Shown here one piece after another: positions 43,534 to 52,295 of a DNA stretch of 64,000 nt. The position numbers and the translations under genes were made by a program. The stretch spans positions 248,001-312,000 of the forward strand of contig CAJTZK010000002.1 in assembly GCA_910583785.1 (NCBI GenBank). Reading direction: 5' to 3'. Source of the DNA: an uncultured Oscillibacter sp. GTDB taxonomy: Bacteria > Bacillota > Clostridia > Oscillospirales > Oscillospiraceae. The notes beneath the pieces are model-generated. The model was not told the DNA's origin, did not search any database, and was given only the letters and a program-made list of their open reading frames with translations. The stretch's first letter is position 1. Each line of letters begins with the position of its first letter.

Positions 43534-44262
43534 ATGGATACGATGACAATGGGCCTTTGGACCACGCTGCTGGTCACCGCCGCCGCTGGCATTGGCGGCA
43601 CCGGGCTGGGGGGCGCGCTGGCCACCCTGTTCCGCCGGGACTCCGGCCGGGAGGCCAGCCTGCTTTTGAGCTTCGCCGCCGGGGTGATGGTGTCGGTGTC
43701 CTGCTTTGGCCTTTTGACGGAGGCCGCCGCCCCGGGTGCCATGGAGCTGGTGGCCCTGGGGGTCTTCCTGGGCTGCGGCGTCACGGCGGGGCTGAACGCC
43801 CTGCTGGACCGGGGCCAGCCCACCGGCGGGCTGGTGCTGGCGGGCCTGGTGATGGCCGCCGCCATCGCCCTGCACAACGTGCCCGAGGGCATGGTGATCG
43901 GCGCATCCTTTATCGGCGGCACGGTCCGCCAGGGCTGGACCATGGCGGCGGTCATCGGGCTGCACAACATTCCGGAGGGCATGGCCATCTCCGCCCCCAT
44001 GGTGGCGGGGGGCGAGCGCCGCTGGCGGGCGGCGGGCCTGGCGGCCCTCTCCGGGGCCCCCACGGTGCTGGGGGCGGCCCTGGGCTACTGCCTGGGCACC
44101 CTGGGCCCCACGGCCCTGACCCTCACGCTGAGCTTTGCCGCCGGGGCCATGCTGTACGTGGTCTTCGGCGAGCTCCTCCCCGAGGCGGCCAGCCTCTGGA
44201 AGAGCAAGCTCCCCGCCCTGGCGGCGGTGCTGGGCATCCTGGTGGGCATGCTGATTGGCTGA
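43534..44262 (+). CDS. ZIP family metal transporter
   Basis: 242 residues, about eight membrane helices. The paired metal-site motifs of ZIP proteins are present: ALHNVPEGMVIG in helix 4 and GLHNIPEGMAI in helix 5. It imports zinc or related divalent metals into the cytoplasm. GGGAGG lies 13 bp from the ATG at 43534 and 10 bp from an in-frame TTG just before it, so the start could be one codon earlier. It resembles the GufA/ZupT branch. Confidence 0.9.
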   Translation: MDTMTMGLWTTLLVTAAAGIGGTGLGGALATLFRRDSGREASLLLSFAAGVMVSVSCFGLLTEAAAPGAMELVALGVFLGCGVTAGLNALLDRGQPTGGLVLAGLVMAAAIALHNVPEGMVIGASFIGGTVRQGWTMAAVIGLHNIPEGMAISAPMVAGGERRWRAAGLAALSGAPTVLGAALGYCLGTLGPTALTLTLSFAAGAMLYVVFGELLPEAASLWKSKLPALAAVLGILVGMLIG

Positions 44263-44394
44263 CCTTCCCCCGGCGGAGCGCCTTTTGTTCTCCCGGTTGT
44301 ATGGGGGCGTGCAATTCCCCCCTCCCGGGGACTGTTGTTGACGGCGCCGTTCTTGGCGGCGCGCGGAATCCACGAGCAAAAGGAGGCGCTTTTC

Positions 44395-44670
44395 ATGCGC
44401 GGAACACCTCAGAGAAAGCGGACGCCCCGGAACCAGGACGTCCGGGCGGCCATCGCCGGGGCGGGCCTCCGCCACTGGTGGGTGGCCGAGGAACTGGGCA
44501 TTGCCTGCGGCACCCTGTCCAACCGATTGCGCCGGGAACTCTCCCCGGAGGAAAAGCAGGAGGTCCTGGACGCCGTCCGGCAGCTGGCGGAACGCCTGGG
44601 GGACCCGGCGGCTCCCCGCCCCGGCGTAACCCTGGAGGCCCGGGCCACCATCCCCGGGCGGGGCTGGTGA
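44395..44670 (+). CDS. Small helix-turn-helix protein
   Basis: 91 residues from the ATG at 44395 with AAAAGGAGG upstream. NQDVRAAIAGAGLRHWWVAE then ELGIACGTLSNRLRREL is a helix-turn-helix like that in small Firmicute DNA-binding proteins often seen near mobile elements, followed by LSPEEKQEVLDAV. Target unknown. It stands alone between the ZIP gene and a strong terminator. Confidence 0.65.
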   Translation: MRGTPQRKRTPRNQDVRAAIAGAGLRHWWVAEELGIACGTLSNRLRRELSPEEKQEVLDAVRQLAERLGDPAAPRPGVTLEARATIPGRGW

Positions 44671-44676
44671 ACAGCG

Positions 44677-44714
44677 AAAAAGGCGGCATGGCGCAAACGC
44701 CATGCCGCCTTTTT
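44677..44714. terminator. Strong bidirectional terminator
   Basis: 17-bp perfect stem AAAAAGGCGGCATGGCG / CGCCATGCCGCCTTTTT with CAAA loop. It also ends the convergent peptide-transport operon. Confidence 0.95.
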
Positions 44715-44720
44715 GTCCGC

Positions 44721-45809
44721 TCATTTATAATAGGCCACCAGCAAATCCACCACGGTACCGTAGGACTGGATTCCCCGCTCGTCGCCGTAGCTTTTCAGGA
44801 TGCCGTCATAGACCTTATTGCTGGCCTTCTGCACCGCCGTGTCCTGGAACTGGGCCCAATAGGCGTTGTTGTAGGCCAGGTCCAGCTGGACCTCCTCCGG
44901 CAGGGTCTCCCGGATGGCCCAATAGGCCTCCGGGTCCTGGGAGTACAGGGCGTTCCCCAGGTAGACGTACCCGATGAGCCAGCCGGAGTACACATAGGCC
45001 GGGTCGGCGCAGGTGGTGGAGGCCAGCACCGCCAGGAAGTTGCATTCCTGTTCCGAGGCGTAGCCCCGCTGGTGGGCCAGCTCGTGGGCGATGGTGGAGG
45101 GCAGCATGCAGGCGGGGCTGTCCACATTGACGTTGGACTCCCCGGTGAAGGAGCTGTAGAACCCCGTGAAGTCCAGGGCGCTCATGAGCCGGGAGAAGGC
45201 CATGGGCTTCACCCCCGGGTCGTCGAAGGCCAGGAAGGGGAAGTCCTCCGTAATCCCGCCGTAGGCGTGGACGCTGTTCGCCAGAATCTCCTCCCGGGGC
45301 ACGGCGAAAAGCCCGCGTTCGTCCCGGGCCACGTTCCCCGCCGCCTCCGCCGTCCTTCTGGCGAACTGGGCCGTCACGGCCCGGAGGTCCTCCAGGGCCA
45401 CGGGCTGGGCGTAAATCCCGGACTGGTCCTGGAACCCGTCTGTCCAGTAATTCACGCCCCACAGCAGGCAGAATCCCGCCCAGACGGACAGCAGGGCGCA
45501 CCCCGCCCCCAGGGCCGCCCCATAGGCCCGGCTTCCCCGCCCGTCCCGGGCCCGGGCCACGGCAACGACGCTCCAGATGAGATAGCCGGCGCCAAAGAGC
45601 ACTGCCAGCACCTCCACCAGCTCCATGACGGAGAAGGGGACCAGGTAGCTGATCCGCCCCAGCCCCCGCCGGAGGGGCCCGGTGAACCGCTCCGCTATGG
45701 CGTTCATCAGCCCCCTCTGCCCCCGGAGGGCGAAGAAGGCCAGCAGGAACCCGCCGTCCGCCAGCAGCCAGATATGAAGGTTTTTATGGGTTTGGAAACA
45801 AGCTTTCAT
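44721..45809 (-). CDS. DUF3810 membrane protein with HExxH metallopeptidase motif
   Basis: 362 residues from the ATG at 45809. Three hydrophobic segments lie in the first 120 residues, then an outside domain with STIAHELAHQRGYASEQECN. HELAH plus the later Glu fit a zinc peptidase site as in the DUF3810 family; activity is unproven. The ATG is 2 bp after the stop of the upstream ABC ATPase, so it is cotranscribed with an oligopeptide importer. Confidence 0.85.
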   Translation of the reverse strand: MKACFQTHKNLHIWLLADGGFLLAFFALRGQRGLMNAIAERFTGPLRRGLGRISYLVPFSVMELVEVLAVLFGAGYLIWSVVAVARARDGRGSRAYGAALGAGCALLSVWAGFCLLWGVNYWTDGFQDQSGIYAQPVALEDLRAVTAQFARRTAEAAGNVARDERGLFAVPREEILANSVHAYGGITEDFPFLAFDDPGVKPMAFSRLMSALDFTGFYSSFTGESNVNVDSPACMLPSTIAHELAHQRGYASEQECNFLAVLASTTCADPAYVYSGWLIGYVYLGNALYSQDPEAYWAIRETLPEEVQLDLAYNNAYWAQFQDTAVQKASNKVYDGILKSYGDERGIQSYGTVVDLLVAYYK

Positions 45810-45811
45810 GG

Positions 45812-46549
45812 TCACTCCGCCGCCGCCAGTAATTGTTTCGTGTAGTCCTCCTTCGGGTGGCTGAAGATTTCCTCCACCGTCCCCTGTTCCACGATCCGTC
45901 CGTCCTTCATCACCAGCACCCGGTCGCAGAGCTGGTACACCACGTTCAGGTCGTGGGAGATGAACAGGTAGCTCAAGTCCAGTTCCCGCCGCAAACTGCG
46001 CAGCAGGTCCAGAATCTGGGCCTGGATGGTCACGTCCAGGGCGGACACCGGCTCGTCGGCAATCAGGAACTTGGGCCGCCGTATCAGCGCCGCGGCGATG
46101 CTGACCCGCTGGCGCTGGCCCCCGGAGAGCTCGGAGGGCTTGGCCCCCAGGCACTCCTCGGGCAGCTCCACCCGCTCCAGCATCTCCCGGACCCGGCGCT
46201 TCCGCTCCGCCTTGCCGTATTTCCCGTAAACCCGCAGGGGCTCCTCCAGGGTCCACTCCACGCTGTAGAAGGGGTTCAGGGAGCTGTAGGGGTCCTGGAA
46301 GATCATCTGGGGCCGCTTGGTGTAGTTGGTCACAGTACCCTGGCCGGGCTTCACCATGCCGAGAATCGTCCGGGCCAGGGTGGACTTCCCCGTCCCGGAC
46401 TCGCCGACGAGGCCCAGGATTTCCCCCTGACGCACGTCGAAGGTCACATCGTGGAGGACCTCCTGGCGCTGCCGTCTCCCAAAGAGGCCCCCGCCGCCGC
46501 TGTAGCCGCTGTACACATGGCTGAGGGATAACACCAGCTCTCCGCTCAT
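45812..46549 (-). CDS. oppF: Oligopeptide ABC transporter ATP-binding protein (OppF type)
   Basis: 245 residues. Walker A GESGTGKS, signature LSGGQRQRVSIAAAL and Walker B FLIADEPVSALD. It is the second ATPase of a peptide/nickel-type importer. Its length is shorter than OppF proteins with the C-terminal oligo_HPY tail, so that tail is reduced. Overlaps the preceding ATPase by 4 bp. Confidence 0.92.
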   Translation of the reverse strand: MSGELVLSLSHVYSGYSGGGGLFGRRQRQEVLHDVTFDVRQGEILGLVGESGTGKSTLARTILGMVKPGQGTVTNYTKRPQMIFQDPYSSLNPFYSVEWTLEEPLRVYGKYGKAERKRRVREMLERVELPEECLGAKPSELSGGQRQRVSIAAALIRRPKFLIADEPVSALDVTIQAQILDLLRSLRRELDLSYLFISHDLNVVYQLCDRVLVMKDGRIVEQGTVEEIFSHPKEDYTKQLLAAAE

Positions 46550-47340
46550 GGCTCCGCCTCCTTCCGCTTCCGGGTGGGGATGGCGGCGATGAGCCGCTGG
46601 GTGTAGGGGTGCCTGGGATGGCGGAAGACCTCCTGGGCCTCCCCCTCCTCCACCAGCAGGCCCCGCTGCATCACCGCCACCCGGCCGCAGAGCTTCCGCA
46701 CCACGTTTAAATCGTGGGAGATGAACAGCATGGACATGCCGGACTCCCGGTTCAGCCTCTTCAAAAGCTCCAGGATCTGGGCCTGGATGGTGACGTCCAG
46801 GGCCGTCGTGGGCTCGTCCAGCAGCAGCAGCTTCGGGCTGGCGATCACCGCCGCCGCAATCATGGCCCGCTGGAGCATGCCGCCGGAGAGCTGGTGGGGG
46901 TATTTCCCATACACCGCCTCCGGTTCCGCCAGCTCCACCGCCGCCATGGCCTCCAGCGCCCGGCGGCGGCGCTCCTCCCGGCCCAGCCCCGTGTGAACCC
47001 GGAGGACCTCCTCCACCTGGGGGCCGATTTTCATCAGGGGGTCCAGGGCGCTCTGGGGCTCCTGGAACACCACGCCGATCTCCCGCCCCTGGATGTTCCG
47101 CAGCGTCCCCCGGTCCGCATGGAGGAGCTCGGTCCCATCCAGGAGTATCTCCCCGGAATAATCACACTGCTTCCGGGGCAGCAGACCCGCCACGCTCATG
47201 GCGGTGACGGTCTTCCCGGACCCGGACTCACCCACCAGGCCCACGATCTCCCCCTCCCCGATGGAGAGGGACACCCCGGCCACGGCCTCCCGGTCCCGGC
47301 CCAGGAACTTCACATGCAGGTTCCGGATTTCCAGCATCAC
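46546..47340 (-). CDS. oppD: Oligopeptide ABC transporter ATP-binding protein (OppD type)
   Basis: 264 residues with Walker A GESGSGKTVTAMSVAG, signature LSGGMLQRAMIAAAV and Walker B LLLLDEPTTALD. It ends with HPYTQRLIAAIPTRKR, the oligo_HPY region. It pairs with the OppF-type ATPase. Overlaps the permease gene by 4 bp. Confidence 0.93.
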   Translation of the reverse strand: MMLEIRNLHVKFLGRDREAVAGVSLSIGEGEIVGLVGESGSGKTVTAMSVAGLLPRKQCDYSGEILLDGTELLHADRGTLRNIQGREIGVVFQEPQSALDPLMKIGPQVEEVLRVHTGLGREERRRRALEAMAAVELAEPEAVYGKYPHQLSGGMLQRAMIAAAVIASPKLLLLDEPTTALDVTIQAQILELLKRLNRESGMSMLFISHDLNVVRKLCGRVAVMQRGLLVEEGEAQEVFRHPRHPYTQRLIAAIPTRKRKEAEP

Positions 47341-48146
47341 AGCACCCCCTTGTCCCGCCGCCGCAGGCCCTCGCCCAGCAGGCCCACGCTGAACACCATC
47401 AGCACGATGGCCAGGCCCGTCCCGGCGGCGTACCAGGGGGCGGCGAAGAGCATCCCCTGGGCCTCGGAGAGCATGTAGCCCAGGGAGGCGTCCGGCGGCG
47501 TCACGCCGATGCCCAGGAAGCTCATGGACGCCTCTGCCAGCACGGCGTTGTTGAACCCGATGGTCAGGGCGGGCAGCAGCACCGCAAGGGTGTTGGGCAG
47601 CATGTGCAGGGCCAGGATGCGCCCCCCCGGGGCCCCCATGAGCCGGGCGCTTTGGATATAGTTCACATCCCGCAGTGACGTGAAGGCCGTCCGGGACACC
47701 CGGGCAAAGCTGGGGATAAACACCAGCCCCAGGGCCAAAATGACGTTGCTCTTTTTCCCCGGCCCCAGGAGGGAGATGACCACCAGGGCCAGCAGGATGC
47801 TGGGGAAGGCCGTCAGCGCGTCGTTGAGGCGCATCAAAACCTCGTCCACCGGGCCGCCGAAATACCCCGTCAGGGCCCCGGCCAGGCAGCCGCCCACAGC
47901 CCCGATGGCCAGGGTGGCCAGGGCGATGGAGGCCGTGGCCCCGGCCCCCTGGAGGACCCGGCTGAAGATGTCCCGGCCAAAGTTGTCCGTGCCCATCCAG
48001 TGGGCCAGGGAGGGCGGGGCAAATTTGGGTCCCGCCGCCATGGCGCTGGGGTCGCAGGGCGTCCAGAAGAAGCCCAGGAGGACCAGGGCCGCAAGGAGTC
48101 CGGTCAGCGCCAGCCCGGCGGCCAAAAAGCCGTTTCCTCTCTTCAT
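47337..48146 (-). CDS. oppC: Oligopeptide ABC transporter permease (OppC type)
   Basis: 269 residues from the ATG at 48146. N-terminal membrane helix, then MGTDNFGRDIFSRVLQGA typical of OppC/DppC, and the EAA loop SARLMGAPGGRILALHMLPN that contacts the ATPases. Five to six membrane helices. Overlaps oppB by 4 bp. Confidence 0.93.
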   Translation of the reverse strand: MKRGNGFLAAGLALTGLLAALVLLGFFWTPCDPSAMAAGPKFAPPSLAHWMGTDNFGRDIFSRVLQGAGATASIALATLAIGAVGGCLAGALTGYFGGPVDEVLMRLNDALTAFPSILLALVVISLLGPGKKSNVILALGLVFIPSFARVSRTAFTSLRDVNYIQSARLMGAPGGRILALHMLPNTLAVLLPALTIGFNNAVLAEASMSFLGIGVTPPDASLGYMLSEAQGMLFAAPWYAAGTGLAIVLMVFSVGLLGEGLRRRDKGVL

Positions 48147-49087
48147 GCCGCGCCTCCCAGCCGGAGCCTGGGGTCGATCCGCTGGTTGATCAAATCGGCC
48201 GCCGTCCCCGCCAGCACCACCCAGAGGGCCAGAATGACCACAATGGCCTGGACCACCGGATAGTCCCGGTTGGCGATGGAGGCCACCAGCATCCTCCCCA
48301 GGCCGGGGATGACAAAGACCTGTTCCACCACAATGCTCCCCGCCACGATCTCCGCCATGGTCTGGGCCAGGAAGGTGACCACCGGAGGCAGTGCGTTTTT
48401 CAGCACGTGCCGCCGGAGGACGGCCCGGCGGCCGTTCCCCCGGGAGATGGCGGTCCGCACGTAGTCCTTCCCCAGTTCCTCCTGCACCGTGCTGCGGAGC
48501 ATCCGCACCGTCATGGCAATCCGGGGAATGGAGAGGGCCGCGGCGGCGAAGAACAGGTACACCGCCGCCCCGGCGAAGTCCTGTCCCGCGTCGGGAAACT
48601 GCCCGGGCATGAACCACTTCAGCCCCACGCCGAAGACCCAGGACAGCAGGATTCCCGTGAAGAAGGGCGGCACGGCCATGCCCAGCTGGTTCAGGGCCGT
48701 CCGGGCCCCCTCGAACCGCCGCCGCCCGGCGGACCAGACCCCCAGGGGGATGGACACCGCCGTAATCAGGACAAAGCTCATCAGGCTCAGCCACAGGGTC
48801 AGCCCAACCTTCGGGGCCAGGAGCTCCCGCACAGGCTGCTGATAGCTGGTGGAAACTCCCAGGTCCCCGGTGAAAAAGCCCAGGAGCCACTTCCCATACC
48901 GGACGGCCAGGGGGCGGTCCAGCCCCAGCTCCGCCCGGAGGGCCGCCAGACGCTCCGGCGTGGCCGAGGTGCCCAGCATCGCCGTGGCCGTGTCGCCGGA
49001 GATGAGGGAGAAGGCCGCAAAGGTCAGGAAGGAGACTGCCAGCATGGTGGCCAGCAGCGCCAGGACCCGCTTGAGTAGATCTTTCAT
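48143..49087 (-). CDS. oppB: Oligopeptide ABC transporter permease (OppB type)
   Basis: 314 residues from the ATG at 49087 with an AAGGGA site. Membrane helix at the N-terminus, the LGLDRPLAVRYGKWLLGFFTGDLG segment of OppB/DppB and the EAA loop YVRTAISRGNGRRAVLRRHV. The frame remains open 29 codons further upstream but without a ribosome binding site. Confidence 0.93.
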   Translation of the reverse strand: MKDLLKRVLALLATMLAVSFLTFAAFSLISGDTATAMLGTSATPERLAALRAELGLDRPLAVRYGKWLLGFFTGDLGVSTSYQQPVRELLAPKVGLTLWLSLMSFVLITAVSIPLGVWSAGRRRFEGARTALNQLGMAVPPFFTGILLSWVFGVGLKWFMPGQFPDAGQDFAGAAVYLFFAAAALSIPRIAMTVRMLRSTVQEELGKDYVRTAISRGNGRRAVLRRHVLKNALPPVVTFLAQTMAEIVAGSIVVEQVFVIPGLGRMLVASIANRDYPVVQAIVVILALWVVLAGTAADLINQRIDPRLRLGGAA

Positions 49088-49178
49088 AGGCAAGTTCCCT
49101 TCAGGAAAGCGGGGAGAGCGGGGCGTGAAGAACGGTATCCGCCTCTCCACGCTCCACTCTCCCGCATGTTTCAAGTGA

Positions 49179-50735
49179 TTACGCCGTATAGCGGACGCCG
49201 CTGAGGTCCAGCACGTAGATGGGGTAGAACCGCACGCCCTCCAGGCCCTTGCGGACTGCCACCAGATCGGCCAGGTCCTGGATGTACACGTTGGCGGCGT
49301 TCTCCGTCAAGTTGGCCTCCGCCTGCTTGTAGGCCGCCGTCTGGGCGGCGTCATCCGCCGCAGTGATAGCCTCCTGGAAGAAGGCATCATACTCCGCATT
49401 GTTATAGTTGATGAAATTATTACCCGCCGTAGAGGTAAACCGCTCCAGCAGGGCCCGGGCCGTCATGGTGGAGGCGTCCACGCCTACCACGGTGGCCTGG
49501 TACTGCCGCCCGGCGTACACGTCGGACAGCCAGGAGCCCCACTCCACCAGCTGGATTTCCGCCGTGATGCCCACCTGCTTCAGCTGCTCCACGATTACCT
49601 GGGCGGTGTCAATGTGGGGCTGGTAGTTGGAGGGAACGGTGATGGCCATGGAGAAGCCGCCGGGGTACCCGGCGTCCGCCAGCAGGGCCTTGGCCTTTTC
49701 CACGTCGTGGGTGTAATAGCGGGTCAGTTCCTCGTCAAAGTACTTGCCGAAGGCGGGGTACATGCTGGAACCGATGAGGCTGCCATAGCCGTCGAAGGCC
49801 AGGTCCAGGATCTGCTGGCGGTCAATGGCATAGCACAGGGCCTGGCGGACCCGCACGTCGTCAAAGGGCTTCTCCGCGTGGTTCAGGTACATGGCCTGGA
49901 CCAGGTTCATGGTGCCCTCCTCGATGTTGAAATCCTCCCCCAGCTGGGCCGCCTGGGTGCTGGTCAGGTGGGCGAAGAGGTCCACCGCCCCGCTCTGGAG
50001 GCTCATGAGGATGCTGTCGGCGTTTTCGATGATCTTGAAGGTGACTTTATCCAGGTAGGCGGGCTCGCCCCAGTAGTCCTCAAAGCGCTCCAGGACGATG
50101 GAGTCCTGGGCGGTTCGGGAGACAAACCGGAAGGGCCCCGTGCCCACGGGGGCGGTGTCCTGCTGGCCGTAGTCCCTGGGCAAAATGGCCAGGGTCAGGC
50201 TGGCTAAGAATTCGTTGTCGGGCTGCGCCAGGGTGATGGCCAGCTGGTTCCCCTCCACCTCCATGCGCTCAATGGCAGCAAGGGCGGGAATCAGGGCCTC
50301 GCCCTGGGAATCGTCGGCGTTGCGCTCGATGGAGGCGACTACGTCCTCCATCTCCACGGCCTGGCCGTTATGGAACTTCACGCCCTCCCGGAGCGTAAAG
50401 GTATAGGTGGTTCCGTCGGAGGTAAAGCTGCTGGCCACGGCGGGAACCAGGTCTCCCTCCGGGGTGGGCTTCACCAGGCCTTCAAATACGTTGAACATGA
50501 CCTCCTTAGTCCCTGCCGCCACCGCCAGGTGGGGGTCAAGGCTCTCGTCCAGGTCCTGGGCGATGCCCACGGTGATCTCGTTGGGCTGGCCCGCGGGAGG
50601 CTGGGCCTCCGGTTCGCTGGAGCCGCTGGCGGGTCCCTCCTCCGGCGTCTTGGCTGTGCTGCCGCCTCCGCAGCCGCAGAGTACGGCGCACAAAAGCCCC
50701 AGCAGGAGAAGGACCTCCAAAAGTTTCCGCTTCAT
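49179..50735 (-). CDS. oppA: Oligopeptide-binding lipoprotein (SBP_bac_5 family)
   Basis: 518 residues. Lipoprotein signal ending LCAVLCGC with the lipid-attached Cys, a short Gly/Ser/Pro-rich linker, then the family 5 solute-binding fold (EITVGIAQDLDESLDPHLAV; FNVFEGLVKPTPEGDLVPAV; KFHNGQAVEMEDVVASIERN). It is the first gene of the operon and delivers peptides (other family 5 ligands are possible) to OppBC. An AAAGGAAG site precedes the ATG. Confidence 0.93.
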   Translation of the reverse strand: MKRKLLEVLLLLGLLCAVLCGCGGGSTAKTPEEGPASGSSEPEAQPPAGQPNEITVGIAQDLDESLDPHLAVAAGTKEVMFNVFEGLVKPTPEGDLVPAVASSFTSDGTTYTFTLREGVKFHNGQAVEMEDVVASIERNADDSQGEALIPALAAIERMEVEGNQLAITLAQPDNEFLASLTLAILPRDYGQQDTAPVGTGPFRFVSRTAQDSIVLERFEDYWGEPAYLDKVTFKIIENADSILMSLQSGAVDLFAHLTSTQAAQLGEDFNIEEGTMNLVQAMYLNHAEKPFDDVRVRQALCYAIDRQQILDLAFDGYGSLIGSSMYPAFGKYFDEELTRYYTHDVEKAKALLADAGYPGGFSMAITVPSNYQPHIDTAQVIVEQLKQVGITAEIQLVEWGSWLSDVYAGRQYQATVVGVDASTMTARALLERFTSTAGNNFINYNNAEYDAFFQEAITAADDAAQTAAYKQAEANLTENAANVYIQDLADLVAVRKGLEGVRFYPIYVLDLSGVRYTA

Positions 50736-50839
50736 GTCTGCTTCCTTTCGTCGCTGCCCGGTACCGGGTCAGCGCTGGACGGGGAATGTCCCGCCCGGAC
50801 AAAATGATTCGGCTCTATTCACTTGTACGGGCCGTACCA

Positions 50840-50881
50840 GAAAATAAAGCCCCGGGGCCCTCCGGCAGGCCGGAGGGCCCC
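50840..50881 (-). terminator. Terminator hairpin between the AI-2E gene and oppA, possible attenuator
   Basis: 13-bp perfect stem GGGGCCCTCCGGC / GCCGGAGGGCCCC (50854-50881), followed on the minus strand by GGGGCTTTATTTTCTGG. The oppA promoter candidate lies upstream of it. Confidence 0.75.
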
Positions 50882-50889
50882 AAGGCCGT

Positions 50890-50918
50890 ATTGTACACGA
50901 CGGGAAAAAAGATTGCAA
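50890..50918 (-). promoter_or_regulatory. Promoter candidate for the opp operon, upstream of the hairpin
   Basis: Minus strand TTGCAA, 17 bp, TACAAT. The predicted transcription start (about 50883) lies right at the base of the terminator hairpin, leaving a leader of about 150 nt to oppA. Confidence 0.55.
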
Positions 50919-50924
50919 TAGTTT

Positions 50925-52133
50925 TCACAAATTTTCCGGGCCCTCCGGCTTCGGGCCGAAGGCCCCCCCGGCGGCGTATTCCCCGGCCTCCGTGGAAAGG
51001 CCCTTTTTCCGCAGCCGGGCCTCCACGAAGAAGTTCACCAGGCTGTTGAGGCAGGCGCACACCGGCACGCCGAAGAACATCCCCGCGATGCCGAAGAAGC
51101 CGCCGCCCACCAGGATGGCGATGATGACCCACAGGCTGGAGAGGCCCGTGGTGTTGCCCAGGATTTTCGGCCCGATGACGTTGCCGTCCAGCTGCTGGAG
51201 GGCCAGGACGAATATGACGAAGTACAGCGCCTGCCGGGGGGACACCAGGAGGATCAGAAAGGTGCTGGGGATGGCCCCCAGGAAGGGGCCGAAGAAGGGG
51301 ATGATGTTGGTCACGCCCACGAAGACGGAGACCAGGGGCGTGTAAGGGAATTTCAGGATGGAGCAGCAGGCGAAGCACAGGATGCCGATGATGATGGAGT
51401 CCAGCAGCTTCCCCCGGACAAAGCCGGAGAAGATGATATCCGCCCGCCGCACGCCCCGGAGGACCAGGCCCACCTGTTCCCGGGGGAAGAGGCTGTAGAC
51501 CAGCTTCCGCCCATAGGCGGCGCAGCGCTCCTTGGTGGCCAGGAGGTAGATAGAGGCGATGGCCGCCACCAGCAGGTCCTTTACAAAGTTCACCAGGCTC
51601 AGCACCCCGCCGGACACGGTGGCCATCACCGCCTGGAGCTGGGGCAGGACGCCGCTGGTGATCCACTTGTCCAGGTCCTGGAAGTAGACCGCCATCTGCT
51701 GGCTGACCCAGTCCGCCACGGCGGGATTGGTCTCCAGGAGATGGGTCACCCAGCCGCTGATGGTGTTGTAGTAGTTGTCCACGTTGGACACCAGCTGGAG
51801 GACGCTCTTATACAGCTCCGGCATCAGCACGGAGGCCAGCAGGTAGGCGAAAAACGCGATGACCAGCCAGGCCGCCAGGATGCCCGCGGCCCGGATAAAC
51901 AGGGCCTGGGCCCGCTTCCGCCCGGGGCGGGGCGGGAAGAGGTGCCGCTCGAAAAAATTCACCATGGGGGCCAGCAGGTAGGCGATGAAGGCCCCGTAGA
52001 GAATGGGCCGCACGGTCCGCAGCAGGGCCAGCAGGGCCTTCCCGCCGAAGAGGGTGTCGTAAAACAGCAAAATGGCGGCGGCGGTCAGGAACGCCGTCAC
52101 CCCCATGCTGATGCAGTTGTTTTTCCGTTCCAT
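50925..52133 (-). CDS. AI-2E family permease (PF01594)
   Basis: 402 residues. Two N-terminal membrane helices, a large loop (ETNPAVADWVSQQMAVYFQD), then five or more helices with LGVTNIIPFFGPFLGAIPS-like GVTNIIPFFGPFLGAIPS and QLDGNVIGPKILG, hallmarks of the AI-2E family. Members include TqsA-like exporters and Na+(Li+)/H+ antiporters; the substrate here is unknown. GGAGG precedes the ATG. Monocistronic. Confidence 0.9.
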   Translation of the reverse strand: MERKNNCISMGVTAFLTAAAILLFYDTLFGGKALLALLRTVRPILYGAFIAYLLAPMVNFFERHLFPPRPGRKRAQALFIRAAGILAAWLVIAFFAYLLASVLMPELYKSVLQLVSNVDNYYNTISGWVTHLLETNPAVADWVSQQMAVYFQDLDKWITSGVLPQLQAVMATVSGGVLSLVNFVKDLLVAAIASIYLLATKERCAAYGRKLVYSLFPREQVGLVLRGVRRADIIFSGFVRGKLLDSIIIGILCFACCSILKFPYTPLVSVFVGVTNIIPFFGPFLGAIPSTFLILLVSPRQALYFVIFVLALQQLDGNVIGPKILGNTTGLSSLWVIIAILVGGGFFGIAGMFFGVPVCACLNSLVNFFVEARLRKKGLSTEAGEYAAGGAFGPKPEGPENL

Positions 52134-52159
52134 GTTCCGCGCCTCCTTTTTCTCCCCCC

Positions 52160-52188
52160 ATTCTACACGGGGCCGCTGGGAATTGCAA
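52160..52188 (-). promoter_or_regulatory. Promoter of the AI-2E family gene
   Basis: Minus strand TTGCAA, 17 bp, TAGAAT. Confidence 0.65.
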
Positions 52189-52247
52189 TCCTCTTTTTCC
52201 CCCTGTGGGCGGCCCCGCCATTTTTAACAGTATTTTAATAATCGCCG

Positions 52248-52256
52248 TGCTATACT
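52248..52256 (+). promoter_or_regulatory. Extended -10 promoter of the lipid kinase gene
   Basis: TGCTATACT, with TTAACA at 19 bp as a weak -35. Confidence 0.5.
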
Positions 52257-52295
52257 GTATATATTTGAAGATTTCCCAGGAGGTGGCCTGTCCCT

